Shown here one piece after another: positions 15,864-24,053 of a stretch of 32,531 nucleotides of DNA (position 1 is the stretch's first letter; each line of letters begins with the position of its first letter). Under the pieces are notes generated by a model. It saw nothing but the letters and a program-made list of their open reading frames with translations, had not been told where the DNA came from and made no database searches. The DNA comes from Streptomyces triticirhizae (GTDB lineage: Bacteria > Actinomycetota > Actinomycetes > Streptomycetales > Streptomycetaceae). The DNA lies in the NCBI RefSeq assembly GCF_003696235.1, contig NZ_RFFJ01000050.1, positions 1 to 32,531 on the forward strand. The letters are read 5' to 3'. The position numbers and the translations under genes are program-made.

Positions 15864-17292
15864 AGGCCAGCCGCCGCACCCGGTAGGCCGAGCCGCCGGG
15901 CCCACCCTCCGACTCCCGCGCCGTCTCGCCCAGATACTCCTGGCCGCGCATCTCGCACCAGGCCGGGATGTCCAGCCGGGCGGCGACGTCGTCGGCCAGC
16001 ACCGCGATCGTCCCGCCCACCGGGACCCGCCCGATCGCGCGGGCCAACTCGATCACCGGGATCGGGCAGCGCTTACCCAACGAGTCGATCACCAGCTCCC
16101 CGGTCTCCCCGGCCGCCGGTCCCCCCGGCGTCCGGGCCGCGTCCGGGCCGGCGACCGGCGCAGCGAGCTGGGCCCGCACCCCGGCGACCGCCCCGGGCAG
16201 CACGTCGAGAAAGCGGTCCACCTCGTCCGGCGCGGTGCCCGGCGGCAGCGACACCCGCACGTTCCCCTCCGACAACACCCCCATCGCCCGCAGCACATGG
16301 CTGGGCGTCAGGGTGCTGGATGTGCACGAGGAGCCGGAGGAGACCGAGAACCCCGCCCGGTCCAGGGCGTGCAGCAGGGCCTCGCCGTCGACATGGAGAC
16401 AGGAGAACGTCACCAGGTGCGGCAGTCGGCGCACCGGATCGCCCACCACCTCCACGTCGGGCACCAGTTCGGGAACCCGGGCACGCACCCGTTCCACCAG
16501 CGCCGACAGCCGGGCCGCCTCGGCCTCCGCCTCCGCCCTGACCGCGCGCAGCGAGGCGGCGGCGGCCACCACGGCGGGGATGTTCTCGAAGCCCGGCACC
16601 CGGCCCGACTCCCGCTCGTCCACCGGGGCCACCGGCGCGAACCGCGTCCCCTTCCGCACCGCCAACAGGCCGACCCCGGACGGACCGCCCCACTTGTGCG
16701 CGCTGCCCGCCAACAGCGACCAGTCGCCCCCGACCCGCCCCCACGCCAGCGACTGCGCCGCGTCCACCAGCAGCGGCACGCCCGCCGCCCGGCACTCCGC
16801 CGCGATCTCGGCCACCGGCTGCGCCGTGCCCACCTCGTGGTTGGCGGACTGCGCACAGACCAGCGCCGTCGGCCCAGGGGCCGCGCCCAGCGCCTCGGCC
16901 ACCGCCTCCGGGCTCACCCGCCCCAGCCGGTCCACCGGGATCTCCGCCGAGGTGCCGCCCGCCGCCCGGTGCGCCTCGGCCGCGTGCAGCACCGCCGAGT
17001 GCTCCACGGCCGAGACCAGCAGGTGCCGCCCGACCCTGGCCCGACCCGCCAACGCCCCGGCGATCCCCCGGTGCAGCGCCGCCGTCCCCGACGAGGTGAA
17101 GACCAACTCGTCCGGGCGGCACCCGACCGCATCCGCCGCCGTCTCCCTGGCCGCGTCCAGCAACAGCCGCGCCCGCCGACCCTCCCGGTGCGGCCTGGCC
17201 GGATCGGCCCAGCCGTCAGCGACGGCGGCCACCAGGGCCTGTTGGGCGACCGGGTGAAGAGGCAGCGCCGACGCCGCGTCGAAGTAAGCCAC
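15862..17292 (-). CDS. Cysteine desulfurase fused to a TusA-like sulfurtransferase domain
   Basis: The enzyme takes sulfur from cysteine as a persulfide and can pass it within the same chain. The 476-aa protein has an N-terminal fold-type I PLP domain (about 1-375) with His98 (VEHSA), the PLP lysine Lys200 in GSAHKWGGPSG, and the catalytic-loop Cys323 in SVSSGSSCTSSTLTPSHVL. After a Pro/Gly/Ala linker (about 376-398), a TusA-type domain (399-476) follows, with Cys409 in LGKRCPIPVIELA. The frame is open far upstream, but the start must lie near GTG 17292 (VAYFDAAS) or GTG 17301; the first fits homologues. No good ribosome-binding site is seen, and a TAGCGT hexamer just upstream would allow a leaderless message. 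It diverges from ctaC. Likely roles are Fe-S assembly or tRNA and cofactor thiolation. Confidence 0.92.
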   Translation of the reverse strand: MAYFDAASALPLHPVAQQALVAAVADGWADPARPHREGRRARLLLDAARETAADAVGCRPDELVFTSSGTAALHRGIAGALAGRARVGRHLLVSAVEHSAVLHAAEAHRAAGGTSAEIPVDRLGRVSPEAVAEALGAAPGPTALVCAQSANHEVGTAQPVAEIAAECRAAGVPLLVDAAQSLAWGRVGGDWSLLAGSAHKWGGPSGVGLLAVRKGTRFAPVAPVDERESGRVPGFENIPAVVAAAASLRAVRAEAEAEAARLSALVERVRARVPELVPDVEVVGDPVRRLPHLVTFSCLHVDGEALLHALDRAGFSVSSGSSCTSSTLTPSHVLRAMGVLSEGNVRVSLPPGTAPDEVDRFLDVLPGAVAGVRAQLAAPVAGPDAARTPGGPAAGETGELVIDSLGKRCPIPVIELARAIGRVPVGGTIAVLADDVAARLDIPAWCEMRGQEYLGETARESEGGPGGSAYRVRRLA

Positions 17293-17499
17293 GAGCGCCA
17301 CGCTAACAAGCCCGGAACGGCCGCCCAGCACGCCCTTCGTGGCCCCTCGCGGCGCGTTGGGCACCCTCCCCGCGTGGCGCCCGGGGACGTCCAGTAGGGT
17401 TTGGTCCGCATAAACATCCAAACCCTGCCCGTGCCAGGGCCGGCCCCGCTCCGTGCGATGGCAGCCCGGACATGGGCGAGACTCTCGGGAAGGCGCTAC

Positions 17500-18465
17500 G
17501 TGAGTCCCAACGGCTCCGACCGCTCGTCGCGGCGCCCGATGCGGCGGGTTCTGCCGCAGGCGCTGATCGCGGGCCTGGTCCTGGCAACCGCGACAGGTTG
17601 CACATCCGAGGACTTCCCCCGACTCGGTATGCCCACCCCGGTCACGGAGGAGGCGCCCCGCATCCTGGCCCTGTGGCAGGGTTCCTGGGCCGCCGCACTG
17701 GCAACCGGGGTGCTGGTCTGGGGCCTGATCCTGTGGAGTGTCTTCTTCCACCGGCGGTCGCGGACCAAGGTCGAGGTTCCCCCGCAGAACCGCTACAACG
17801 TGCCCATCGAGGCGCTCTACACGCTCGTGCCGCTGCTCATCGTCTCGGTGCTCTTCTACTTCACCGCGCGGGACCAGACCGAGCTGCTGGAGACCTCCGA
17901 CGAGCCGGACCACGTGATCAACGTGGTGGGCTTCCAGTGGAGTTGGGCGTTCAACTACCTGGAGCCCATGGGCATCTCGGACGAGTACGCCAGTGAGGCC
18001 GAGGAGTTGGCGTCCATCCCCGACCGGATGATGGAGCGGGTTCCGGAGGACGCGGACGGTGTCTACGAGATCGGCACCCCCGCCGACCGTGACCCGGAGA
18101 CCGGCAACCCGGGCCCGACGCTGGTCCTCCCCGAGGGTGAGACCGTGCAGTTCATCATCACGTCCAGGGACGTGGTGCACTCCTTCTGGGTGGTTCCGTT
18201 CCTGATGAAGCAGGACGCGATCCCCGGGCACGTCAACACCTTCGAGGTGACCCCGGACCGTCAGGGCACCTTCCTGGGCAAGTGCGCCGAGATGTGCGGC
18301 GTCGACCACTCGCGGATGCTCTTCAACGTCCGGGTGGTGTCGCCCGAGGAGTACGACGCCTACCTCCAGGAACTGGCAGAGAGGGGCCAGACCGGCTTCG
18401 CGCCGGCCGGCATCGAGCAGACCGAGGCGGCCGTGAACGCCGAGACCAACGAGGGCCGATCGTGA
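17500..18465 (+). CDS. ctaC: Cytochrome c oxidase subunit II (aa3)
   Basis: Subunit II takes electrons from cytochrome c through the binuclear CuA centre and passes them to subunit I. The 321-aa lipoprotein has a signal with lipobox LATATGC (Cys34), two membrane helices (about 62-82 and 105-122), and an extracytoplasmic cupredoxin domain. CuA ligands are His227 (VVHSFW), Cys262, Cys266, His270 and Met273 in [13 protein letters not shown]. An acidic insert (about 158-200) follows the conserved [10 protein letters not shown] segment. The frame is open to 17401, but GTG 17500 follows GGAAGG with a 6-nt spacer and gives the usual VSPNGSDRS start. A TAGGGT at 17395-17400 may be the promoter -10. 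The stop overlaps the ctaD start (GTGA), so subunits II and I are translationally coupled. Confidence 0.96.
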   Translation: MSPNGSDRSSRRPMRRVLPQALIAGLVLATATGCTSEDFPRLGMPTPVTEEAPRILALWQGSWAAALATGVLVWGLILWSVFFHRRSRTKVEVPPQNRYNVPIEALYTLVPLLIVSVLFYFTARDQTELLETSDEPDHVINVVGFQWSWAFNYLEPMGISDEYASEAEELASIPDRMMERVPEDADGVYEIGTPADRDPETGNPGPTLVLPEGETVQFIITSRDVVHSFWVVPFLMKQDAIPGHVNTFEVTPDRQGTFLGKCAEMCGVDHSRMLFNVRVVSPEEYDAYLQELAERGQTGFAPAGIEQTEAAVNAETNEGRS

Positions 18466-20198
18466 CTTCCGTCGAGGAATCCCCCAGCGCGCTCAGCAAA
18501 GCGTCAGACCAGGCCGCGGGCCCACCGCGGCGTCAGCCGCAGCGCGGTGCCATGGTCGTGAAGTGGCTCACCACCACCGACCACAAGACCATCGGCACGA
18601 TGTACCTGCTGACGTCCTTCGTCTTCTTCATCGCCGCCGGCGTGATGGCCCTCATCATGCGGGCCGAGCTGGCCAGGCCGGGCACGCAGGTCGTCTCCAA
18701 CGAGCAGTTCAACCAGCTGTTCACCATGCACGGCACGGTGATGCTGCTGCTCTTCGCGACCCCGCTCTTCGCCGGCTTCGCCAACTGGATCATGCCGCTC
18801 CAGATCGGCGCGCCCGACGTGGCGTTCCCCCGGCTGAACATGCTGGCCTACTGGCTCTACCTGTTCGGCGGCCTGATCGCGGTCGGCGGCTTCTTCACGC
18901 CCAACGGCGCCGCCAGCTTCGGCTGGTTCGCCTACTCGCCGCTCTCCGACGCCATCCGTTCCCCCGGAGTCGGCGCCGACATGTGGGTGATGGGCCTGGC
19001 GCTCTCCGGCTTCGGCACCATCCTGGGCGCGGTCAACTTCATCACCACCATCATCTGTATGCGCGCCCCGGGCATGACCATGTTCCGGATGCCGATCTTC
19101 ACCTGGAACGTGCTGCTCACCGGCGTGCTGGTGCTGCTGGCGTTCCCGGTGCTGGCGGCGGCGCTCTTCGGACTGGCGGCCGACCGGCTCTTCGACGCGC
19201 ACATCTTCGACGCGGCCAACGGCGGCGCCATCCTCTGGCAGCACCTCTTCTGGTTCTTCGGCCATCCCGAGGTGTACATCATCGCGCTGCCGTTCTTCGG
19301 CATCGTCTCGGAGATCATCCCGGTCTTCAGCCGCAAGCCGATCTTCGGCTACATCGGCCTGGTGGCCGCGACGATCACCATCGCCGGCCTCTCGGTGACG
19401 GTCTGGGCGCACCACATGTATGTCACCGGAGCGGTGCTGCTGCCGTTCTTCTCCTTCATGACGTTCCTGATCGCGGTGCCGACGGGCGTGAAGTTCTTCA
19501 ACTGGATCGGCACCATGTGGAAGGGCTCGCTCAGCTTCGAGACCCCGATGCTGTGGTCGGTCGGCTTCCTCGTCACCTTCCTCTTCGGCGGGCTGACGGG
19601 CGTCATCCTGGCCTCGCCGCCGCTGGACTTCCACGTCTCGGACAGCTACTTCGTGGTGGCCCACTTCCACTACGTGGTCTTCGGCACCGTCGTCTTCGCG
19701 ATGTTCGCCGGCTTCCACTTCTGGTGGCCCAAGTGGACCGGGAAGATGCTCGACGAGCGGCTCGGCAAGATCACCTTCTGGACGCTCTTCGTCGGCTTCC
19801 ACGGCACCTTCCTGGTGCAGCACTGGCTGGGCGCCGAGGGGATGCCCCGGCGGTACGCCGACTACCTGGCGGCCGACGGGTTCACCACGCTCAACACCAT
19901 CTCCACCATCAGCTCGTTCCTGCTGGGCATGTCGATGCTGCCGTTCTTCTACAACGTCTGGAAGACGTGGAAGTACGGCGAGTACGTCAACACCGACGAC
20001 CCCTGGGGCTACGGGCGTTCGCTGGAGTGGGCGACCTCCTCGCCGCCGCCGAGGCACAACTTCGTCACCCTGCCCAAGATCCGCTCCGAGTCGCCGGCGT
20101 TCGACCTGCACCACCCCGAGGTCGCCGCGCTCGACCAGCTGGAGAACGAGGCCCGGCACGAGGCCGAGGCCCTCACCGGCAAGGAGGCCGGCGCATGA
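18462..20198 (+). CDS. ctaD: Cytochrome c oxidase subunit I (aa3)
   Basis: This is the catalytic subunit of the terminal oxidase: it reduces O2 to water at heme a3-CuB and pumps protons. The 578-aa protein has about 12 membrane helices. Ligands are in place: His90 and His403 for heme a, His401 for heme a3 ([11 protein letters not shown]), and His268, His317 and His318 for CuB (FGHPEVY and WAHHMY). Tyr272 is the expected cross-linked tyrosine and Glu270 lies in the proton pathway. The long charged N- and C-termini are typical for Actinobacteria. The GTG start at 18462 overlaps the ctaC stop (GTGA) and is preceded by GAGGG. The stop overlaps the ctaF start (ATGA). Confidence 0.97.
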   Translation: MTSVEESPSALSKASDQAAGPPRRQPQRGAMVVKWLTTTDHKTIGTMYLLTSFVFFIAAGVMALIMRAELARPGTQVVSNEQFNQLFTMHGTVMLLLFATPLFAGFANWIMPLQIGAPDVAFPRLNMLAYWLYLFGGLIAVGGFFTPNGAASFGWFAYSPLSDAIRSPGVGADMWVMGLALSGFGTILGAVNFITTIICMRAPGMTMFRMPIFTWNVLLTGVLVLLAFPVLAAALFGLAADRLFDAHIFDAANGGAILWQHLFWFFGHPEVYIIALPFFGIVSEIIPVFSRKPIFGYIGLVAATITIAGLSVTVWAHHMYVTGAVLLPFFSFMTFLIAVPTGVKFFNWIGTMWKGSLSFETPMLWSVGFLVTFLFGGLTGVILASPPLDFHVSDSYFVVAHFHYVVFGTVVFAMFAGFHFWWPKWTGKMLDERLGKITFWTLFVGFHGTFLVQHWLGAEGMPRRYADYLAADGFTTLNTISTISSFLLGMSMLPFFYNVWKTWKYGEYVNTDDPWGYGRSLEWATSSPPPRHNFVTLPKIRSESPAFDLHHPEVAALDQLENEARHEAEALTGKEAGA

Positions 20199-20593
20199 GG
20201 ATTCAGGGACACCTCTTCACCTGGCTCGCCGTCTTCCTGCTGGCCGTGGCCGCCGTCTACGGCCTCTGGTCCCAGGAGCCGGTGGGCACCACGGCGCTGT
20301 TCCTGTCGTTCGCCCTCTCCCTGATGATCGGGTTCTACCTGCTCTTCACGGCCCGCCGGGTGGACGTCGGAGCCCAGGACAACAAGGACGCGGACGTCGC
20401 CGACGACGCGGGCGAGGTGGGCTTCTTCAGCCCGCACAGCTGGGCGCCGCTGCTGCTGGCCGCCGGTGCCGCGCTGGCCTTCCTCGGGCCCGTCTTCGGC
20501 TGGTGGTTCCTCATCTTCACCATCCCGGTGATGTTCATCGGGCTGTGGCTGTGGGTCTTCGAGTACTACCGGGGCGAGAACCAGACGCAGTGA
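20195..20593 (+). CDS. ctaF: Cytochrome c oxidase subunit IV, actinobacterial type
   Basis: This small accessory subunit (132 aa) of the actinobacterial aa3 oxidase in the bcc-aa3 supercomplex has four hydrophobic helices (about 8-25, 29-50, 82-100 and 104-124). It ends [13 protein letters not shown], with the C-terminal FEYYRGE segment typical of this family. It has no redox centre. The ATG overlaps the ctaD stop (ATGA), so it is the third gene of a tightly coupled ctaC-ctaD-ctaF operon, which then ends at a perfect 30-bp palindrome 23 bp downstream. Confidence 0.93.
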   Translation: MRIQGHLFTWLAVFLLAVAAVYGLWSQEPVGTTALFLSFALSLMIGFYLLFTARRVDVGAQDNKDADVADDAGEVGFFSPHSWAPLLLAAGAALAFLGPVFGWWFLIFTIPVMFIGLWLWVFEYYRGENQTQ

Positions 20594-20615
20594 CCCTCGT
20601 CCGTACGGTCGGATC

Positions 20616-20645
20616 GGGCCCCCGGAGCGCGCGCTCCGGGGGCCC
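20616..20645 (+). terminator. Terminator of ctaCDF
   Basis: A perfect 30-bp palindrome (20616-20630 with 20631-20645) folds into a stem of about 13 bp with a 4-nt loop. It lies 23 bp after ctaF and has no U tract. Confidence 0.8.
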
Positions 20646-20701
20646 ACCCGTTTGCCGGCGACCGCCGGGCTGTTTCGGGGCATTCTCCGTATTTTGTGGC
20701 T

Positions 20702-21961
20702 ATGACCTACTCGAAGATCCTCCCCACGCGGACCACCCTCCGGTGCACGCTGATACTCGCCCCGCTGTTGGCCGGCCTCACCGCGTGCGGTGGTGACGCG
20801 AGGTCACTGAGCGACCAGCCCTACGACGCCCTCGAACACCTTTCCTTCGGCGGCGCCACCGAGGGCGCCGAGGTCAACCCCGACGCCCCGCTGAAGATCT
20901 CCGCCCGCGCCGCCGGGGCCCGCATCACCGACGTCGAGGCCACCGACGCCGCCGGCCGCCGCCTCGACGGCGAACTCTCCGCCGACGGCCGCTCCTGGCG
21001 CAGCAGCGCCCTGCTGACCGCCGGCGCCAAGTACACCGTTCGGGTGAGCACGGAGAACGGCGACGGCGAGCCGGGCCGGGGCGAGCACAGCTTCCGCACC
21101 GGCTCCTCGGAGGCGGACCGCGTCGACGTCACGTTCGGCCCGGAGCCGGGCACCTACGGCGTCGGCCAGCCCATCACCGCCGAGTTGAGCGAGGAGGTGA
21201 GCGGAGCGCGCGAACGGGCCCTGGTGGAGGCCGCGTTGCGGGTCTCCAGCGAGCCCGAGGTGAAGGGCGCCTGGCACTGGGTCGACGACAAGGAGCTGCA
21301 CTACCGGCCGCGCGACTACTGGCCGGCCGACACGAGGATCTCCGTCACCTCCCAGCTGGAGGGCCTCGCCATAGCCGACGGACTGCGCGGCGGCGGCGCC
21401 GAGCCGGTGGAACTGCGCACCGGGGAACGGGTGGAGGCGGTGGCCGACATCCAGGCCCACACCATGACCGTCTACCAGGACGGCGAGGCGGTGCGCACGG
21501 TGCCCATCACCACCGGCAAGGAGGGCTTCCGCACCCGCAACGGCAAGAAGGTGGTGCTCGGCCGGGAGCCCAACGTCCGGATGACCGGCACCAGCATCGG
21601 CATCCCCGCCGGCAGCGCCGAGTCCTACGACCTGGACGTCCAGTGGGCCACCCGGCTGACCTGGAGCGGCGAGTACGTCCACGGCGCGCCCTGGTCGGCC
21701 GCCTCGCACGGCTCGGCCAACGTCAGCCACGGCTGCACGGGCATGAGCACGGAGAACGCCCAGTGGTTCTTCGACCTGATCAAGCCGGGCGACATCGTGG
21801 AGCACGTCAACGGCGAGGGCGAGGACATGGCCCCGTTCGGCAACGGCTTCGGCGACTGGAACCTCTCCTGGGAGGAGTGGCTGGAGGGCAGCGCCCTCCA
21901 CCAGCAGCAGGGCGACGACCACGCCCAGCCGGCGGCGGGCCGGCTGCGTCCGAGTGTCTGA
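20702..21961 (+). CDS. L,D-transpeptidase (YkuD) lipoprotein with Ig-like domains
   Basis: This enzyme makes 3-3 peptidoglycan cross-links. The 419-aa protein begins with a signal peptide and lipobox LTAC (Cys29), then one or two Ig-like domains (about 45-240) as in mycobacterial LdtMt2. The YkuD catalytic domain (about 245-370) has the motif SHGCTGMS, with catalytic Cys345 and His343. A Trp-rich segment (FGDWNLSWEEWLEGSAL) and a Gln/His-rich tail follow. The GTG at 20696 and ATG at 20702 are both possible; the ATG is used. No ribosome-binding site is obvious. It stands between ctaCDF and ctaE-qcrCAB but after a strong terminator, so it has its own transcript. Confidence 0.93.
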   Translation: MTYSKILPTRTTLRCTLILAPLLAGLTACGGDARSLSDQPYDALEHLSFGGATEGAEVNPDAPLKISARAAGARITDVEATDAAGRRLDGELSADGRSWRSSALLTAGAKYTVRVSTENGDGEPGRGEHSFRTGSSEADRVDVTFGPEPGTYGVGQPITAELSEEVSGARERALVEAALRVSSEPEVKGAWHWVDDKELHYRPRDYWPADTRISVTSQLEGLAIADGLRGGGAEPVELRTGERVEAVADIQAHTMTVYQDGEAVRTVPITTGKEGFRTRNGKKVVLGREPNVRMTGTSIGIPAGSAESYDLDVQWATRLTWSGEYVHGAPWSAASHGSANVSHGCTGMSTENAQWFFDLIKPGDIVEHVNGEGEDMAPFGNGFGDWNLSWEEWLEGSALHQQQGDDHAQPAAGRLRPSV

Positions 21962-21988
21962 ACGCTCGCGCGGCGCCCGCCGCCCGCC

Positions 21989-22393
21989 TCAGGCGGCGGC
22001 CGAGGACAGCCGCTGGCGCAGCAGCCCCGTCAGGGCCTCGGTCAGCTCGGCCGGGTCGACCGGGTGCGGCACGGCGGCCTCGGCGCGGCTCCAGGTGGCC
22101 AGCCAGGCGTCCTGCGCCCGCCCGATCAGCAGCAGCACCGGCGGGCACTCGAAGATCTCGTCCTTGATCTGCCGGCAGACGCCCATCCCGCCCGCCGGAA
22201 CCGCCTCCCCGTCCAACACACAGACGTCGACGCCGCCGTTCTCCAGCGCGGACAGCACGGCCGGCAGGGTCGCGCACTCCAGATACTCGATGGCGGGCAG
22301 GTCACTGGCCGGGCGCGTGCCGGCCGCGAGCCGCACCTGCTCCCGGGTGTTGACGTCGTCGCTGTAGACCAGCACCGTGGCGCTGCGCTGCAT
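21989..22393 (-). CDS. Receiver-like (CheY-fold) protein lacking switch residues
   Basis: This 134-aa protein has the outline of a response-regulator receiver domain and no output domain: a first strand TVLVYSDD with acidic Asp12/Asp13, a phospho-acceptor position Asp61 in VDVCVLDGEAVPAGGMGVC, and a last strand AAVPHPVDPAEL. Two key residues are missing. The strand-4 Thr/Ser is replaced by Gly91 (LLLIGRAQ), and the Lys before the last Pro is His110. It is probably a non-switching or protein-binding receiver. The ATG at 22393 follows GGAGG with a 4-nt spacer. It is convergent with the L,D-transpeptidase gene (27-bp gap) and divergent from ctaE. The function is unknown; a partner in respiratory or envelope control is only a guess. 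Confidence 0.8.
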   Translation of the reverse strand: MQRSATVLVYSDDVNTREQVRLAAGTRPASDLPAIEYLECATLPAVLSALENGGVDVCVLDGEAVPAGGMGVCRQIKDEIFECPPVLLLIGRAQDAWLATWSRAEAAVPHPVDPAELTEALTGLLRQRLSSAAA

Positions 22394-22558
22394 CGTTCCT
22401 CCGCCCGCTGGGGGTTGTCCGTTGCGCGGTGATGCTACTCCGTCGGGTCGGGCCACAGGCAGGGGGCGCGGGTCGGACGCCCGTGCGGGCCACCGGCGAG
22501 GGTCGTTGACACACCGAACCCCACCCCCGAGACAAGCCCCGGAAAAGCGACCGACATA

Positions 22559-23179
22559 ATGACGGGCGTGGCGACAGCAACAGCAGTAGACACCGGGCAC
22601 GCGATCCCGTCGGTCAACCGGCCGAACGTCACCTCCGTGGGGACGGTCATCTGGCTGAGTTCCGAGCTGATGTTCTTCGCGGCCCTCTTCGCGATGTACT
22701 TCACCCTTCGTTCGGTGATGGGCCCCGAGTACTGGCAGGAGAACGCGGACACGCTCAACCTGCCCTTCTCGCTGACCAACACGACGATCCTGGTGCTCTC
22801 CTCGGTGACGTGCCAGCTCGGCGTGTTCGCGGCCGAGCGGGGTGATGTGAAGAGGCTGCGCGGCTGGTTCGTGGTCACCTTCGCGATGGGCGCGATCTTC
22901 ATCGGCGGTCAGGTCACCGAGTACGTCGAGCTGGTGGCGCACGAGGGCATCTCCCTCGCCTCCGGCCCCTACGGCTCGGCCTTCTACCTGACGACCGGCT
23001 TCCACGGCCTCCACGTGCTGGGCGGGCTGTTCGCCTTCCTGTTCGTCCTCGCCAGGACCTACGCCGCCCGCCGCTTCACCCACGAACAGGCCACCACGGC
23101 CATCGTCGTGTCGTACTACTGGCACTTCGTGGACGTCGTGTGGATCGGCCTCTTCGCCACCATCTACCTCATCAAGTAG
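22559..23179 (+). CDS. ctaE: Cytochrome c oxidase subunit III
   Basis: Subunit III is an integral membrane protein that supports O2 supply and stability of the aa3 oxidase. The 206-aa form is the short five-helix bacterial type, with helices near 30-47, 73-92, 101-122, 141-163 and 181-203. Conserved segments are [24 protein letters not shown] and [15 protein letters not shown], with the family Glu in the first. The ATG at 22559 is used; the GTG at 22568 is an alternative, because CATAAT at 22555-22560 could be a -10 with transcription beginning near that GTG. The weak GGAAAAG upstream is the only ribosome-binding candidate. qcrC follows 64 bp later on the same strand, so oxidase and bcc genes are expressed together. 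Confidence 0.95.
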   Translation: MTGVATATAVDTGHAIPSVNRPNVTSVGTVIWLSSELMFFAALFAMYFTLRSVMGPEYWQENADTLNLPFSLTNTTILVLSSVTCQLGVFAAERGDVKRLRGWFVVTFAMGAIFIGGQVTEYVELVAHEGISLASGPYGSAFYLTTGFHGLHVLGGLFAFLFVLARTYAARRFTHEQATTAIVVSYYWHFVDVVWIGLFATIYLIK

Positions 23180-23243
23180 CTCACGCCGCACCGGACCTTT
23201 GTCCCAAGCACCGACGCAGAAGATCCTGACACCGGGGTAATCC

Positions 23244-24053
23244 GTGAAAAAGCTCTCCGCACGACGGCGCCATCCACTGGCGGTGTTTGTCGTCCTCCTC
23301 ATCGCGCTGGCGGCCACCGGGGGGCTGTACGCCGCCTTCGCGCCCGCCGACGAGGCGCAGGCCGACACCACGGCCCAGTCCCTCGCCATCGAGGAGGGCG
23401 AGGCGCTCTACCGGGTCGGCTGCTCCAGCTGCCACGGCAGGTCAGGTGAGGGCGGCAGCGACGGCCCCAGCCTGGTGGGCGTGGGGCCGGCGGCCGTGCA
23501 TTTCCAGGTCGGCACCGGCCGGATGCCCCTCCAGAACCCCGGCGCCCAGGCGCCGGAGAAGCCCCGGGCGTACACCCAGGCCGAGATCGACCAACTCGCC
23601 GCGTACATCGGCTCGCTGGGCCCGGGTCCGGCCGTTCCCGAGGAGTCCGCCTACGACCCGGCCAACGGCGACGCCGCGCGAGGCGGCGAACTGTTCCGCA
23701 CCAACTGCTCCCAGTGCCACAACTTCACCGGCCAGGGCGGCGCCCTGACGAACGGGAAGTACGCGCCCGGGCTGGACAACGTGGAGCCGATCTACATCTA
23801 CGAGGCGATGCTGACGGGCCCGCAGAACATGCCCTCCTTCCCCGACACGGTGCTGCCGGAGCAGGAGAAGCGGGACATCATCGCGTGGCTCAACGAGGTC
23901 AACACCTCGGAGTCGGCCAACCCCGGTGGCTTCACGCTCGGCGGCTTCGGCCCGGTGAGCGAGGGCCTGTTCGCCTGGACCTTCGGCATCGGCGCGCTGG
24001 TCGCGCTGACCGTGTGGATCGGGGCCAGGAGCGCTAAGGCCAGGAAGTCATGA
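23244..24053 (+). CDS. qcrC: Di-heme cytochrome c of the bcc complex
   Basis: QcrC replaces both cytochrome c1 and soluble cytochrome c in Actinobacteria and passes electrons directly from the Rieske protein to CuA of the oxidase. The 269-aa protein has an N-terminal membrane/signal segment (about 11-32), two class I heme-c domains with Cys60-Ser-Ser-Cys63-His64 and Cys155-Ser-Gln-Cys158-His159, and a C-terminal helix (about 243-262) with a basic end. A likely axial Met lies in each domain (GRMPLQNP and QNMPSFPD). The GTG start at 23244 is preceded only by GGGGTAA. The stop overlaps the qcrA start (ATGA). Confidence 0.95.
   Translation: MKKLSARRRHPLAVFVVLLIALAATGGLYAAFAPADEAQADTTAQSLAIEEGEALYRVGCSSCHGRSGEGGSDGPSLVGVGPAAVHFQVGTGRMPLQNPGAQAPEKPRAYTQAEIDQLAAYIGSLGPGPAVPEESAYDPANGDAARGGELFRTNCSQCHNFTGQGGALTNGKYAPGLDNVEPIYIYEAMLTGPQNMPSFPDTVLPEQEKRDIIAWLNEVNTSESANPGGFTLGGFGPVSEGLFAWTFGIGALVALTVWIGARSAKARKS

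Noticed and set aside
17293..18309. Upstream open extension of the desulfurase-TusA frame
   Set aside because: It is antisense to ctaC and lacks family similarity; the PLP-enzyme N-terminus begins at VAYFDAAS.
18504..20159. 551-codon minus-strand frame opposite ctaD
   Set aside because: Composition and lack of any motif mark it as an antisense shadow; ctaD on the other strand has all its heme and copper ligands.
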